Below are positions 43,850-53,290 of a stretch of DNA of 64,000 nt, one piece after another. The notes below the pieces were generated by a model. It ran no database searches. It had not been told where the DNA came from and saw nothing but the letters and a program-made list of their open reading frames with translations. Source of the DNA: an uncultured Spirochaetales bacterium (GTDB lineage: Bacteria; Spirochaetota; Spirochaetia; Sphaerochaetales; Sphaerochaetaceae). The stretch is from contig CASFTW010000006.1 of NCBI GenBank assembly GCA_949297785.1, forward strand, positions 34,060 to 98,059. The letters are read 5' to 3'. Each line of letters begins with the position of its first letter. Position 1 is the first letter of the stretch. Both the position numbers and the translations under genes were made by a program.

Positions 43850-46336
43850 CTATCCTTTGAATGAAATGACATGCAATGAGTCCAGAAGAGGACCTTCTGT
43901 CTCGGGACTGGAGAAGACAACGGTATTCGCACCTTTATCAAGATAGACAAGCAGTTCTTTTCTTCCGCAGATACTCCAGTTTCCTTCAACCCATCCTCCG
44001 GTATTGAAGAAGGTTGAATTGTAAACCCTGCCGTTTACAGTAATTTCCACTTTCTTATTGTGTCCTGAATAATAGTCAAACGCCAGAATATATCTGCCGT
44101 CAGCAGGAACTTCCACAGACTCGAACATCACAGCACCGGTGCTGCAGATACCTCCTGCACAGGTCCGGCCTGACGAAGGTACTTCAGTGACATGCGCACT
44201 GCCCTGCATGACAGCATTCACGGCACTGTAGCTTGCAACTGAGGGCATATCAGCCTTTATGAGCTCAGCGGATGAGATAAATACATCATCTTCACTGGAC
44301 AGTCTGACAGATCTGGAATTATGAAGCTTCATGCTGATGTCTGCCACACGATAGACATCTTTTCCTCCTGTAGGTTCAAGCTCCCGGTGTTCCTTGTTGA
44401 CAGTTATACCGGCATAAGTGGAAGAAGCGTACAGAATGCGCAGTATATAATCTCCACAGCCGGAAACAGGAAGAACCACTTTCCGTCCTTTAAGGGATAT
44501 GCAATATCCTCCTGTCTCATGACAGTCTTCATATTCATTGCATAATGTCCTCACATCATACGAATACTCTGCCTTTTTCAGATACCCACGGCTCTGTCTC
44601 TTATGAGAGAATTTGTTCTTTGCGCGGGCAATGTAAAGTGCAAACCCGCCATGTTCTTTCAGTTTCAGACTGATACATGAAGACCGGGTTACGTCGTATC
44701 CGCATGTCTCCAGCCAGTCACCATGACCGTCTGTATATACACAGGCTTTGAAATCCCCGTCAAAAAGGAAATTCAGGCTGATATCCACAGTCCTTTCTTT
44801 ATCCGTTATTCCGCCAATATACCATTTATCAGCATTTCTCTTCATGACAACAGCATATTCCCCGGGATATCCGTCAATAAGCTTTGTCTCATCATAAGAA
44901 GCAGGAAGCTGTTTAAGGAATTCAAGCCCTTTCCACGGAAGCAGAGAGTGTATGGATTCTGCAACATGCAGCACACCGGATTCAAATACAACACTCAATG
45001 CGAGCTGATGTGCCTGTGTGGTATTCCTGTTCGGATTCGAAAAACCTACCGGAGTATAGTCCATACTGCCGACAAGATTTCTGGTAAACGGAACAGTCAC
45101 ATTATGTTTGGCTTCCGGCATTGAGCTCCACTTATAATGCTCAAGCCCCATGATTCCCTCTTCTGTCATCAGATTGGGCCACGTACGGACTTCACCGGCG
45201 GACTTCGTATTTCCATGAAAATTGATCATGAGCCTGTTTTCAGTCATGATATTGGCAATTGATGTGTATTCCTTCATTCTCTGTATTGAGTCGTTCATGA
45301 AGAAATCGACCTTAAGACCCACAACACCCCATCCTGCCCATTTGCCAATTTTTTCTCTGGCTGAGAGCGGATCTGCCAGGCTCTGCATATCACTCCATAT
45401 CCAGATTCCAACGCTCTTCTTTCTGGCATAGGAACACAGATCTTCAACCCAGCTGTCATCCCATCCGGCATCTACGGTGACATACTCAAAACCCAGTGCG
45501 GATGCCATATCAACATATTTCATCTGCTCGCTCAGCAACTGGGCGCCATTTTCAAAGCTCCACCATGACCACAGAGCACGTCCGGGTTTTACAAATGATG
45601 TATCCTCAACTTCGCACTGTCTGTTCAGATTATATACGAGCCTTGAATCGAACAGTCTTTCAAGAGAAGCGGAAATAACTGCAAACCTCCACGGAGTGTG
45701 AATTCCTCTCTCAAGACAAAGCCCCTCATTTTCTTCGGGAGCAATTGATAAATGCAGTTTTCCGTTTTTTCCGCTGAAGCTTGAAGAACAGAACAGTCCG
45801 CCGGTGCTGATTACTTCCGCCTCGCTTAAAAGAATCCATCTGTTCTCATCTGATACTCCAAGTACAGGCATGCCGTATCTCTGTCCGGTTTCTATGATCT
45901 TATTGTCAAATGGACCTTCATACGTATCCACCCATTTCTGCAGCCAGATTTCCTTCAGATCAATGATTGAGAAATCGGCCCCCTCATCTGTGACAACAAC
46001 ATCACAATCCTGTGGTACATCAATTCTGTACGCGAAACCGTCATCATATATTCTGATTGTAAGAACAGCAGAAGAAGGGAATGAAAGCATATATTCACTG
46101 CAGAAATTCTCATATATCCTCTCCTTTCCTGTCGGAAGGCTGTATCTCTCATTTACAGTATGTTCTCTGACAACGTAATCAGGACAGAACAGATCCTGTT
46201 CACTGAAACCTGTACCTGAGAATTTTATGTGCTCAATCGCAAGCACCGGACTGCCGTGAAAAAGAATCTGAAAATCTATTTCCCCGTCAAGACAGGAAAT
46301 ATCAGCTGCAATGTTTTTTGAAGGTGAATAAAACAT
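43850..46336 (-). CDS. GH97 glycoside hydrolase (probably retaining alpha-galactosidase) with C-terminal CBM-like module
   Basis: 828-residue GH97 enzyme. The N-terminal beta-sandwich (residues about 1-240) carries YDDGFAYRIDVP. The barrel has YVTVDAGWDDSW and VVGLKVDFFMNDS. Asp in KVDFF lies where retaining GH97 alpha-galactosidases have their nucleophile; inverting alpha-glucosidases of the SusB type lack it. The C-terminal 250 residues include a second sandwich ending in YILAFDYYSGHNKKVEITVNG and GANTVVFSSPETEG, like a CBM35/CBM6-type sugar-binding module. It has no signal peptide. It follows the permease gene by 3 bp. Confidence 0.85.
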   Translation of the reverse strand: MFYSPSKNIAADISCLDGEIDFQILFHGSPVLAIEHIKFSGTGFSEQDLFCPDYVVREHTVNERYSLPTGKERIYENFCSEYMLSFPSSAVLTIRIYDDGFAYRIDVPQDCDVVVTDEGADFSIIDLKEIWLQKWVDTYEGPFDNKIIETGQRYGMPVLGVSDENRWILLSEAEVISTGGLFCSSSFSGKNGKLHLSIAPEENEGLCLERGIHTPWRFAVISASLERLFDSRLVYNLNRQCEVEDTSFVKPGRALWSWWSFENGAQLLSEQMKYVDMASALGFEYVTVDAGWDDSWVEDLCSYARKKSVGIWIWSDMQSLADPLSAREKIGKWAGWGVVGLKVDFFMNDSIQRMKEYTSIANIMTENRLMINFHGNTKSAGEVRTWPNLMTEEGIMGLEHYKWSSMPEAKHNVTVPFTRNLVGSMDYTPVGFSNPNRNTTQAHQLALSVVFESGVLHVAESIHSLLPWKGLEFLKQLPASYDETKLIDGYPGEYAVVMKRNADKWYIGGITDKERTVDISLNFLFDGDFKACVYTDGHGDWLETCGYDVTRSSCISLKLKEHGGFALYIARAKNKFSHKRQSRGYLKKAEYSYDVRTLCNEYEDCHETGGYCISLKGRKVVLPVSGCGDYILRILYASSTYAGITVNKEHRELEPTGGKDVYRVADISMKLHNSRSVRLSSEDDVFISSAELIKADMPSVASYSAVNAVMQGSAHVTEVPSSGRTCAGGICSTGAVMFESVEVPADGRYILAFDYYSGHNKKVEITVNGRVYNSTFFNTGGWVEGNWSICGRKELLVYLDKGANTVVFSSPETEGPLLDSLHVISFKG

Positions 46337-46339
46337 CTG

Positions 46340-47218
46340 TCACTCCTTTACGGCGCCTACGGTTGCGCCTGTTGTGAAATATTTCTGAAGGAACGGATAC
46401 ACGATAATAACCGGCAGGGTTGCCACAAACATCTGTGCCGCCTTGCTTGTCCTGTCTGAAACTACATTGAAATACTGCAGGTCGTTGTTGCTCATCAGTG
46501 TCACATCCCTGTTGACTACGACTGTCTGCAGATAGCTCTGAAGAGGATAGTTATCAGGTCTGTTCATAAGAATAAGCCCTTCAAACCATGAGTTCCAGTG
46601 AGAAACAATTGAGAAAAGGACAAGAGTTGCAAGCATGGCTTTGCACAGCGGTGCGTAAATCCTGAAAAGAATAGTCATCGGAGAAGCCCCGTCCATAAGG
46701 GCCGCTTCTTCCAGTCCCTTCGGTACATCCTTGAAGGCATTGGTCAGCATCACGATGTTATAGACCGGTACTGCAACCGGTAATATAAGGGCCCAGAATG
46801 AATCTATGAGATGAAGCTTGCTTATGATTATGTACCAGGGAACAAGACCTCCGCTGAAAACCATGGTTATGACAAAGAACCACATATAGAAATTTCTCGA
46901 CCTGAATTCTGTCTTTGTCTTGCTTAGCGGATATGCAACAAGCAACGTGATGAGCATATTCACAGGGACACCCACAAGAACTTTCATCACGGAAATGAAG
47001 AATGCTCTGTAGAATTCGCTTTTCGAGAGGACGAATTTATATGACTTGAGCGTGAAATCTTCAGGCCAGAAAGATACATTACCTGCAGCAACCTGCGGAG
47101 ACGAACTGAATGATATTGCCAGAAGATTCAGAAACGGCAATATGCAGGAAAGACAAAGTATGCTGAGAATGACGCAATTGAATATGCGGAATATTTTCTG
47201 CTGTTTTGATAAATGCAT
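46340..47218 (-). CDS. Carbohydrate ABC transporter permease (LplC/YtcP-like)
   Basis: 292-residue MalG-type inner-membrane permease. The EAA loop reads VPKGLEEAALMDGASPMTILFRIYAPLCKAMLATLVLF, and the C-terminus ends in TTGATVGAVKE. AGGAGG lies 11 bases before the ATG. It pairs with the LplB-type permease encoded just upstream. No ATPase gene is nearby, as with the first importer, so a shared ATPase is likely. Confidence 0.9.
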   Translation of the reverse strand: MHLSKQQKIFRIFNCVILSILCLSCILPFLNLLAISFSSSPQVAAGNVSFWPEDFTLKSYKFVLSKSEFYRAFFISVMKVLVGVPVNMLITLLVAYPLSKTKTEFRSRNFYMWFFVITMVFSGGLVPWYIIISKLHLIDSFWALILPVAVPVYNIVMLTNAFKDVPKGLEEAALMDGASPMTILFRIYAPLCKAMLATLVLFSIVSHWNSWFEGLILMNRPDNYPLQSYLQTVVVNRDVTLMSNNDLQYFNVVSDRTSKAAQMFVATLPVIIVYPFLQKYFTTGATVGAVKE

Positions 47219-47233
47219 TGCTGTCCTGTCCTC

Positions 47234-48175
47234 CTAAAGAATCTGATAATTGAATCTTTTTTTTGCAACCCAGTACCCGAAACTCATCAGAGCCATTGCA
47301 ATAATTGATTTAACCATTCCGATTGCAGTTGCAATGCTGTACTGTCCGTTTTCAAGTCCAAGCCTGAATACGAGAGTCTCAAGAATGTCTCCAGTCTCAT
47401 AAACCTGCGGCGAATACAGATTGTATATCTGCTCAAAGCCGCTGCTTCCCGAAGCGCTGAGCGTCCCTCCGGCATTGAGAATAGACCCGAGAGAGAGCAT
47501 GAACATAAGTAGTATTGTCGGCATCAGGGCCGGCATTGTCACACTCAGCGTCTGTCTTATACGGCCGGCTCCGTCAATCTGGGCCGCTTCATACAATGTC
47601 GGATCAATGGCAGTCAGTGTGGCAAGATATACAATGGAGCCATAACCAACTTCTTTCCAAAGATCAGTTATGATCATCGTATAAGGGAACCACGATTTAT
47701 CCCCGAGGAAATATATCGGCTCAATGCCAACTGCACCTAGTGCTTTGTTAACAATTCCCTCTGACGGAGAAAGAATGTCAATGAAAAGACCGGACAGAAT
47801 AACCCATGACAGGAAATGAGGAAAGTTTATGATTGTCTGCACACTTTTCCTGAATCCGCTTCTGCCCACCTCATTGAGCATCAGAGCTATCAGGACAGGA
47901 AAGATTATGTTCCCCAGAATTTTGAAAACCGATATGAGAAGGGTGTTGCCGACAACCTGCCACAGATTCGGCAGGGAGAATATATATCTGAAATTCTCCA
48001 GTCCGACGAAATCAGAGCCGAAAAAGCCCTTGCGCGGGCTGAAGTCCTGAAATGCCATCACAAGTCCGGCCATAGGGCCGTAATTGAATATTATAACCAA
48101 AATAACCGCAGGCAGAAGCATGAGATGATACGTTCTTGAATTTGCCTGCTTCAGATTTCTGTTTCCTTTCCTCAT
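47234..48175 (-). CDS. Carbohydrate ABC transporter permease (LplB-like)
   Basis: 313-residue MalF-type permease. The N-terminus YHLMLLPAVILVIIFNYGPMAGLVMAFQDFSPRKG and the EAA loop YEAAQIDGAGRIRQTLSVTMPALMP are typical of LplB. About six membrane segments. GAGGAT precedes the ATG. It lies 15 bp before the second permease and 68 bp after the binding-protein gene, with a terminator-like hairpin in between. Confidence 0.9.
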   Translation of the reverse strand: MRKGNRNLKQANSRTYHLMLLPAVILVIIFNYGPMAGLVMAFQDFSPRKGFFGSDFVGLENFRYIFSLPNLWQVVGNTLLISVFKILGNIIFPVLIALMLNEVGRSGFRKSVQTIINFPHFLSWVILSGLFIDILSPSEGIVNKALGAVGIEPIYFLGDKSWFPYTMIITDLWKEVGYGSIVYLATLTAIDPTLYEAAQIDGAGRIRQTLSVTMPALMPTILLMFMLSLGSILNAGGTLSASGSSGFEQIYNLYSPQVYETGDILETLVFRLGLENGQYSIATAIGMVKSIIAMALMSFGYWVAKKRFNYQIL

Positions 48176-48201
48176 GTTACAAGAATCCTCATGAAATATG
48201 A

Positions 48202-48238
48202 AAAAGGAGCCAAGGCTCTTGCCGAGGCCCCCTTACTG
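48202..48238 (-). terminator. Partial terminator after the second binding-protein gene
   Basis: An imperfect long stem (GGGGCC...GGC paired with GCC...GGCTCC) followed on the minus strand by TTTTT. Placed right after the binding-protein gene, it would keep that product in excess over the permeases. Confidence 0.65.
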
Positions 48239-48243
48239 TATTT

Positions 48244-49833
48244 TTATCTTTCAGAATACCATTCATTCACTTCGTCGGTTATCTGCTGACCGCCGAGGCT
48301 ATACCATGATTCTACGTAATCATCAAAAAGACTGATGTCAGCACCCATGATGATCTGAGTGAAGTCCTGAAGCTGAGTCTGATCAAGGATTGTCTGACTG
48401 CGTGTCATTCCTTCCGTATCAGCACCAAAGTACTGATCGCTCTGAAGCCTTCCGTCACTGACATAGTCATTAATGACTGCCATTGATGAAGACGGACCAT
48501 AGTTCATGTAATTCGCCCATCCGAGAAGATCACCGTCAAGGTATGCGGCAATCTGGTCATAATAACCCTTCTCTTCCGCATTCAGGGCAGAGGTATCACC
48601 GGATTCCAGTGCAGCTGTGACTTTTGCCTGTGCATCAAGATTCTTCATAGGCGGTTCACTGTATATAAACGGATATTCAAATATCGCATTGCCCTGTGCA
48701 TCGACATTGTATACATCCGGCTGTGCGCTTTCGCCGAAACACTTCTCAAGAGCAAGGTTGAGCATCTGAATGAGAACTTCAGGATGTTCAGCATCATAAT
48801 TCACAACATAGTATGAACTTGCAGAGAAAGGCATCTGTACAACCGCTTCCTCTCCATCCTTAGCGACAATACTGAGTGCACCCCATTCCATTTCGGGATT
48901 CGCAACTTTGGCATCAGACATCCAGCCCATATTCCAGAAGAGGCCGTACATGACTCCTACTTTACCCTGTCCGGCATCCTCACTTACCCTGTACCCGTCC
49001 TTCACACCGAATTCAGGATCTATGCAGCCTTCAGCATAAAGCTTCTGTACTGCCTGCAGGGCTTCCTTCATCTCCGGCTGTGTATTTCCGTTGACAAGTT
49101 TTCCGTCTTTCTCAATCCAGATGTTCGGATAGGCGCCGAATCCGTTGAAGAAACCTTCAAGGGAAGCAAACTGCCCCCACAGGTCCTTGTTGATTGCAAG
49201 ACCGTACGTATCATCGGCTCCGTTCTGATCAGGATCATCAAATGTGAATGCGCGGATGACTTCAATCAGATCTTCCATTGTCTCAGGAACTTCAAGTCCG
49301 AGATTGTCTAACCAGTCTGTTCTGATCCACAGGACATTTGTATTTCCATACGGGCTGTCAAGCTTGGGTATTGCAAGCAGCTTTCCGCTGAAAGTCGCAC
49401 TTTCCATCGCATTACCGCCGTCCTGCATCATGACATCCTTCGTGAACGGTGCCGCATATTCCTCATATACCCCGCTCAGATCGGCAAGCATATCATCATC
49501 TGCAAGCGTTTTGAGCTGTGCGGAGTTGACTATATACATGTCGGGAAGATCTCCGGATGTTATGGAAATATTGAGTTTCTGGTCATACTGGGCAACTGGA
49601 GTCATCCACTCATAGACAAGATCTACTCCGAGTTCGCTTTCATAGAGTCTGGTCCATACATTGTTTTCCAGATCATCTCCTTCAGGAAAACTTATGTCAT
49701 TGGGAATCGGACGTGCGGCAGTAACAGTAATCATACCGTCAGAGCTTTCTGCAACTTCGCTCTCTCCTGCACCACCTGCAAAAACAAGCACACAGCTCAA
49801 CATCAAAATTGCGGATAACAATACTTTTTTCAT
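48244..49833 (-). CDS. Extracellular solute-binding protein (LplA-like) of the second importer
   Basis: 529-residue periplasmic sugar-binding protein. The signal peptide is MKKVLLSAILMLSCVLVFA, followed by GGAGESEV; a Cys occurs inside the hydrophobic core, not at a proper lipobox. The family blocks LWIRTDWLDNLGLEVPETMEDL and DDPDQNGADDTYG are shared with the first binding protein. I chose the ATG at 49833 (AAAAGGAG upstream). Sugar: probably alpha-galactosyl oligosaccharides, judged from GH36 and GH97 in the same operon. Confidence 0.9.
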   Translation of the reverse strand: MKKVLLSAILMLSCVLVFAGGAGESEVAESSDGMITVTAARPIPNDISFPEGDDLENNVWTRLYESELGVDLVYEWMTPVAQYDQKLNISITSGDLPDMYIVNSAQLKTLADDDMLADLSGVYEEYAAPFTKDVMMQDGGNAMESATFSGKLLAIPKLDSPYGNTNVLWIRTDWLDNLGLEVPETMEDLIEVIRAFTFDDPDQNGADDTYGLAINKDLWGQFASLEGFFNGFGAYPNIWIEKDGKLVNGNTQPEMKEALQAVQKLYAEGCIDPEFGVKDGYRVSEDAGQGKVGVMYGLFWNMGWMSDAKVANPEMEWGALSIVAKDGEEAVVQMPFSASSYYVVNYDAEHPEVLIQMLNLALEKCFGESAQPDVYNVDAQGNAIFEYPFIYSEPPMKNLDAQAKVTAALESGDTSALNAEEKGYYDQIAAYLDGDLLGWANYMNYGPSSSMAVINDYVSDGRLQSDQYFGADTEGMTRSQTILDQTQLQDFTQIIMGADISLFDDYVESWYSLGGQQITDEVNEWYSER

Positions 49834-49911
49834 GAATATTTCTCCTTTTCGCAAACAAGTCTAGCATTCACAAATAAAAGCACAATCTCACAATTTTTAC
49901 TTTTGTTTTCA

Positions 49912-51513
49912 TTATTTTACATCTTTTGCATCACGCCATTCCTGAGGGGAAAGACCCTCGCTTTTTCTGAACGCCCTTGAAAAATATGAGGAGGATTCAA
50001 ATCCTGACAGCTGCGCTATTTCATTGATTTTAAATTCAGGTCTCTCCAACAGCTTCTTAGCTTTCCGTATTCTCTGGGACATTATGAAATCTGAAATGTT
50101 CAAACCTGTTTCCTGCTTATAGAACCTGCTCAGATAGCTTGGATTCATATGAAAGCAATCTGCGATTTCACTCAGTGAGAGGCTGCTGTGCAGATTAAGG
50201 GAAATGTAATTATTAATAGCTGATATCAACTGCCCTTTTCTACCGCTTTCTTCCTTCTCTTCAAGGTCAATAAGGTGTAATGCAAGTCTGAGCAGCACAT
50301 CATGTGTTCTGGAAATTCCCTGATAGGAACACAGTGCAACAAATCCTTCCTTGTCATTGATTAGATCTTCCCAATGACCGTTTGAATACATTTCAACAAG
50401 AATTCCTGACAGAAGATGCCAGATAGCAATCAGATTCGCAGTGTGGCATAAATCATCAGAACTGAAAATATCATCAATTGTCTTTGACACCTCATCCTTA
50501 TTTCCGCTGCTGATGGCAAACTGAAACTCCTGGGCAAGAGTTTCTTCAACAATGGTCCTTTCAGAACTGAACAGAGACTCAGATAGAAACAGGCTATCAA
50601 CCAGTGCTCTGTCTTCGTCTTTCAGGGGAAGCATGGACATAAGCAGATGCAGGCGGTCGCTCCTTTTATGAATATCGTCATATTCGACAAAATTGTCATA
50701 GATTATTCCAAGGGAAAGGTGAAGCGTTTTATAAACCTGTTCCTGTATGAGCTCAAGCATGCCCTTTATGTAAGAGTATATGGAACTTATGCTCTGGCCC
50801 GGTCTCTGAGGCTGGAGCAGAAACATTATGCTCTGATCATCATATGTAGCATGAAAGCATTTCACATAAGAGGATAGATGATGCTCTGCAACACCTATCA
50901 CTCTTTCCATGGCGAAGAATCTGCGGCTTGAATTATCAAGATTACGCTTCCCGCTCATTGACACGTAAACAAGCATTGTCTTCTTATTTACATCAAAATC
51001 AAGACGGGTTTCACTGATGGCGTCAACCGCGGTTTCCCTATCCATCCATTCCAGGATACTCAGCAGTCGTGAATTCTGCAGGAACGGCAGGAGATTATCT
51101 GCAGCTCTGCTGTTTTCCTCTATGACAGCTTTATTCTCAAGTTCTTTTTCTATTTCACCCGCACACTTTGACAATGCACTCACTATTGCCGCATCCCCGT
51201 CACTTTTCAGGACATACGCATCTGCCCCCAGCCTCATGCTTGTCTGGATATAGGAGAAATCATCATATGCTGTGAGCATGATGACTTTTGCAAACGGCCA
51301 GCGCTCTTTCACCTTTGTTAAAAGCCCAAGCCCATCGATGCCCGGCATCTCTATATCGGATACAAGGATATCAACACGATACATTTCCATTTTGGAAAGA
51401 GCTTCATGTCCGCTCTCCGCCCTCAGAACCTCAAAATCACCGGAATCTCCTATAAGCCGGGAAATACCCCTGAGACTCATTGGTTCATCATCTACGACAA
51501 GTACTCTAAGCAT
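49912..51513 (-). CDS. YesN-type response regulator with AraC DNA-binding domain
   Basis: 533-residue two-component regulator. The receiver domain starts VLVVDDEP and has the phospho-Asp in DILVSDIEMPGIDG and the Thr/Lys switch in MLTAYDD and YVLKSDG. A long helical middle (residues about 130-420) precedes the AraC domain (LSLSEIADCFHMNPSYLSRFYKQETGLNISDF, INEIAQLSGFESSSYFSRAFRKSEGLSPQEWR). It overlaps the kinase gene by 8 bp. It should activate the importer/GH97/GH36 operon that starts 79 bp downstream. Confidence 0.93.
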   Translation of the reverse strand: MLRVLVVDDEPMSLRGISRLIGDSGDFEVLRAESGHEALSKMEMYRVDILVSDIEMPGIDGLGLLTKVKERWPFAKVIMLTAYDDFSYIQTSMRLGADAYVLKSDGDAAIVSALSKCAGEIEKELENKAVIEENSRAADNLLPFLQNSRLLSILEWMDRETAVDAISETRLDFDVNKKTMLVYVSMSGKRNLDNSSRRFFAMERVIGVAEHHLSSYVKCFHATYDDQSIMFLLQPQRPGQSISSIYSYIKGMLELIQEQVYKTLHLSLGIIYDNFVEYDDIHKRSDRLHLLMSMLPLKDEDRALVDSLFLSESLFSSERTIVEETLAQEFQFAISSGNKDEVSKTIDDIFSSDDLCHTANLIAIWHLLSGILVEMYSNGHWEDLINDKEGFVALCSYQGISRTHDVLLRLALHLIDLEEKEESGRKGQLISAINNYISLNLHSSLSLSEIADCFHMNPSYLSRFYKQETGLNISDFIMSQRIRKAKKLLERPEFKINEIAQLSGFESSSYFSRAFRKSEGLSPQEWRDAKDVK

Positions 51514-53080
51514 TTTCACATCCGGTCACCGCAGGTAAGCTGATCAAAGTGCACAGCCCTCTGTCATCACGTCTGGAAACACTGATTCCACCCGAGGTTC
51601 CATAACGCAGAAACAGCCTTTTTGCAACATTTCCCACCGCGCTGGATTCATCCCTGTCTTTAATAAGACGATTCAGCTTCATAAACTCCTCATCACTTGT
51701 CACCCCGTTGTTTTCAATGGAAACAGTCAGCATATCATCATTCAGCCTGATATCTATCATAAGTTTTTTATATTCCATTTTCTTCAGTCCGTGTACAAAA
51801 GAATTCTCCACAATCGGCTCGATCAGCAGCGGAGGAAGATGGATCTGGTTCATAGACGGAGTCAGGGACGGAAGTAAAACATCTAGCTTCCCGGCAAATC
51901 TGATCTTCTGGATCTCGATATATTCATTCATATGCTCAATCTCTTCTGAAAGGAGAACGTCCTCTGAATAAGAATGCCTTGTTATATACTGATAATATTT
52001 TGCAAGATGAGAAGCAAGCTTTGAGGCAAGTTCATCCTCATCAAGTCTGCACAGATTTGAAATCATGAAAAATCCGTTATAAAGAAAATGAGGATTGATC
52101 CAGTTCTGCAGTCTCTCATACTCGGCTTTTGCCAGCAGGCTTTTATAACGGTCTGTCTCTTCCAATTTTGAAACCAGATGATTGAAAGATTCGGCTATCA
52201 GTGCAAACTCATCATTTCTGTCATCCGGCAGATGTATTTCATAATCTCCGTTTTCCAGATGGCTGAAGCCTTCCATCAGCCTGTCAAGCGGAGGCTTGAT
52301 AATATAACGCAGCGAAAGAATGAAAAAATAGGCTATCAGTATAACAACAAGCAGGGAGCATATTGATATTGCGGCCAGAATTCCGTTATCTGTCTCCGGA
52401 ACCGGACTGATATCAAGGCGATACCGTCCGTCAGCCACCATCACACTATATCCATGCTTTCCATTGTGTCCGGTTTCATAATCTTTTTCACCTTCTGCTC
52501 CAGCAAGTGAGAATCTGATTTCTCCTCCTGACATCGCATTCAGATAGCTGTTTATATAATCCCAGTCAAGATTCACCGCAACAGCATGTGAATATAAGCC
52601 ATCTTCACATGTACCGGGAAGAGGTATGAAAATAAGATCAGAACCAATAAAAGAGGAAACCCGGCAGTTGGACTCATGTATCCCGCTTTTATTTGACAGC
52701 ATTCTCTGCTTCGCTGGTATATAAACCTGTATTTCCTCTATGAAATCATTATTCACACCTATGGAAGTTATCATATCGATTACCGCTTCATAATCTTTCA
52801 TCAGGTCATAATCATTTTTGTAAACCAGATTTGAAGCCAGTCTGACAAGCTCTTCATCATAAAGAAAATCCATACATGCGGAGTTGATGTCATCAAACTC
52901 ATCTTCCAGCATCTCCGTCATGTTCGAAGCTCTTGCGAGAAACAGCTCATCAGAAGCTTCATTCTGATAATGGAACTGAATATAAAGTAGCAGGCAGAAT
53001 ACAAAGAAAACTGGAATCATCAGGACCAGAAAAAGGAAGGAAATTCTCTGCGCTATTGAATGATATTTATTATGCTTCAT
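51506..53080 (-). CDS. YesM-type sensor histidine kinase
   Basis: 524-residue membrane kinase. Two membrane helices (residues about 14-34 and 240-262) flank an extracytoplasmic sensor region. HAMP follows (IIKPPLDRLMEGFSHLENGDYEI), then the His_kinase box LQNWINPHFLYNGFFMISNL with the phospho-acceptor His, and the ATP-binding N-box PIVENSFVHGL. The G-box (GNVAKRLFLRYGTSGGI) completes it. It forms the sensor for the YesN-like regulator encoded downstream, probably reporting external oligosaccharides. Confidence 0.93.
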   Translation of the reverse strand: MKHNKYHSIAQRISFLFLVLMIPVFFVFCLLLYIQFHYQNEASDELFLARASNMTEMLEDEFDDINSACMDFLYDEELVRLASNLVYKNDYDLMKDYEAVIDMITSIGVNNDFIEEIQVYIPAKQRMLSNKSGIHESNCRVSSFIGSDLIFIPLPGTCEDGLYSHAVAVNLDWDYINSYLNAMSGGEIRFSLAGAEGEKDYETGHNGKHGYSVMVADGRYRLDISPVPETDNGILAAISICSLLVVILIAYFFILSLRYIIKPPLDRLMEGFSHLENGDYEIHLPDDRNDEFALIAESFNHLVSKLEETDRYKSLLAKAEYERLQNWINPHFLYNGFFMISNLCRLDEDELASKLASHLAKYYQYITRHSYSEDVLLSEEIEHMNEYIEIQKIRFAGKLDVLLPSLTPSMNQIHLPPLLIEPIVENSFVHGLKKMEYKKLMIDIRLNDDMLTVSIENNGVTSDEEFMKLNRLIKDRDESSAVGNVAKRLFLRYGTSGGISVSRRDDRGLCTLISLPAVTGCENA

Positions 53081-53290
53081 ATCAGGATTACTATATCACA
53101 TTTCAAAATTGCATACATAAAACGGGATATATCGTATGAGCGGTAAATTTCCATATATGTTTCATGCCTACCTGATATGCAGAACATTCGTGCAAATTCT
53201 GAGATCACAGGCAGACTTTATACACAAACGGAATTCAGCTGAGACCTGTTTTTATTGCCAACATCCACCCTTTTTAGTTAAGCTTTCCCT

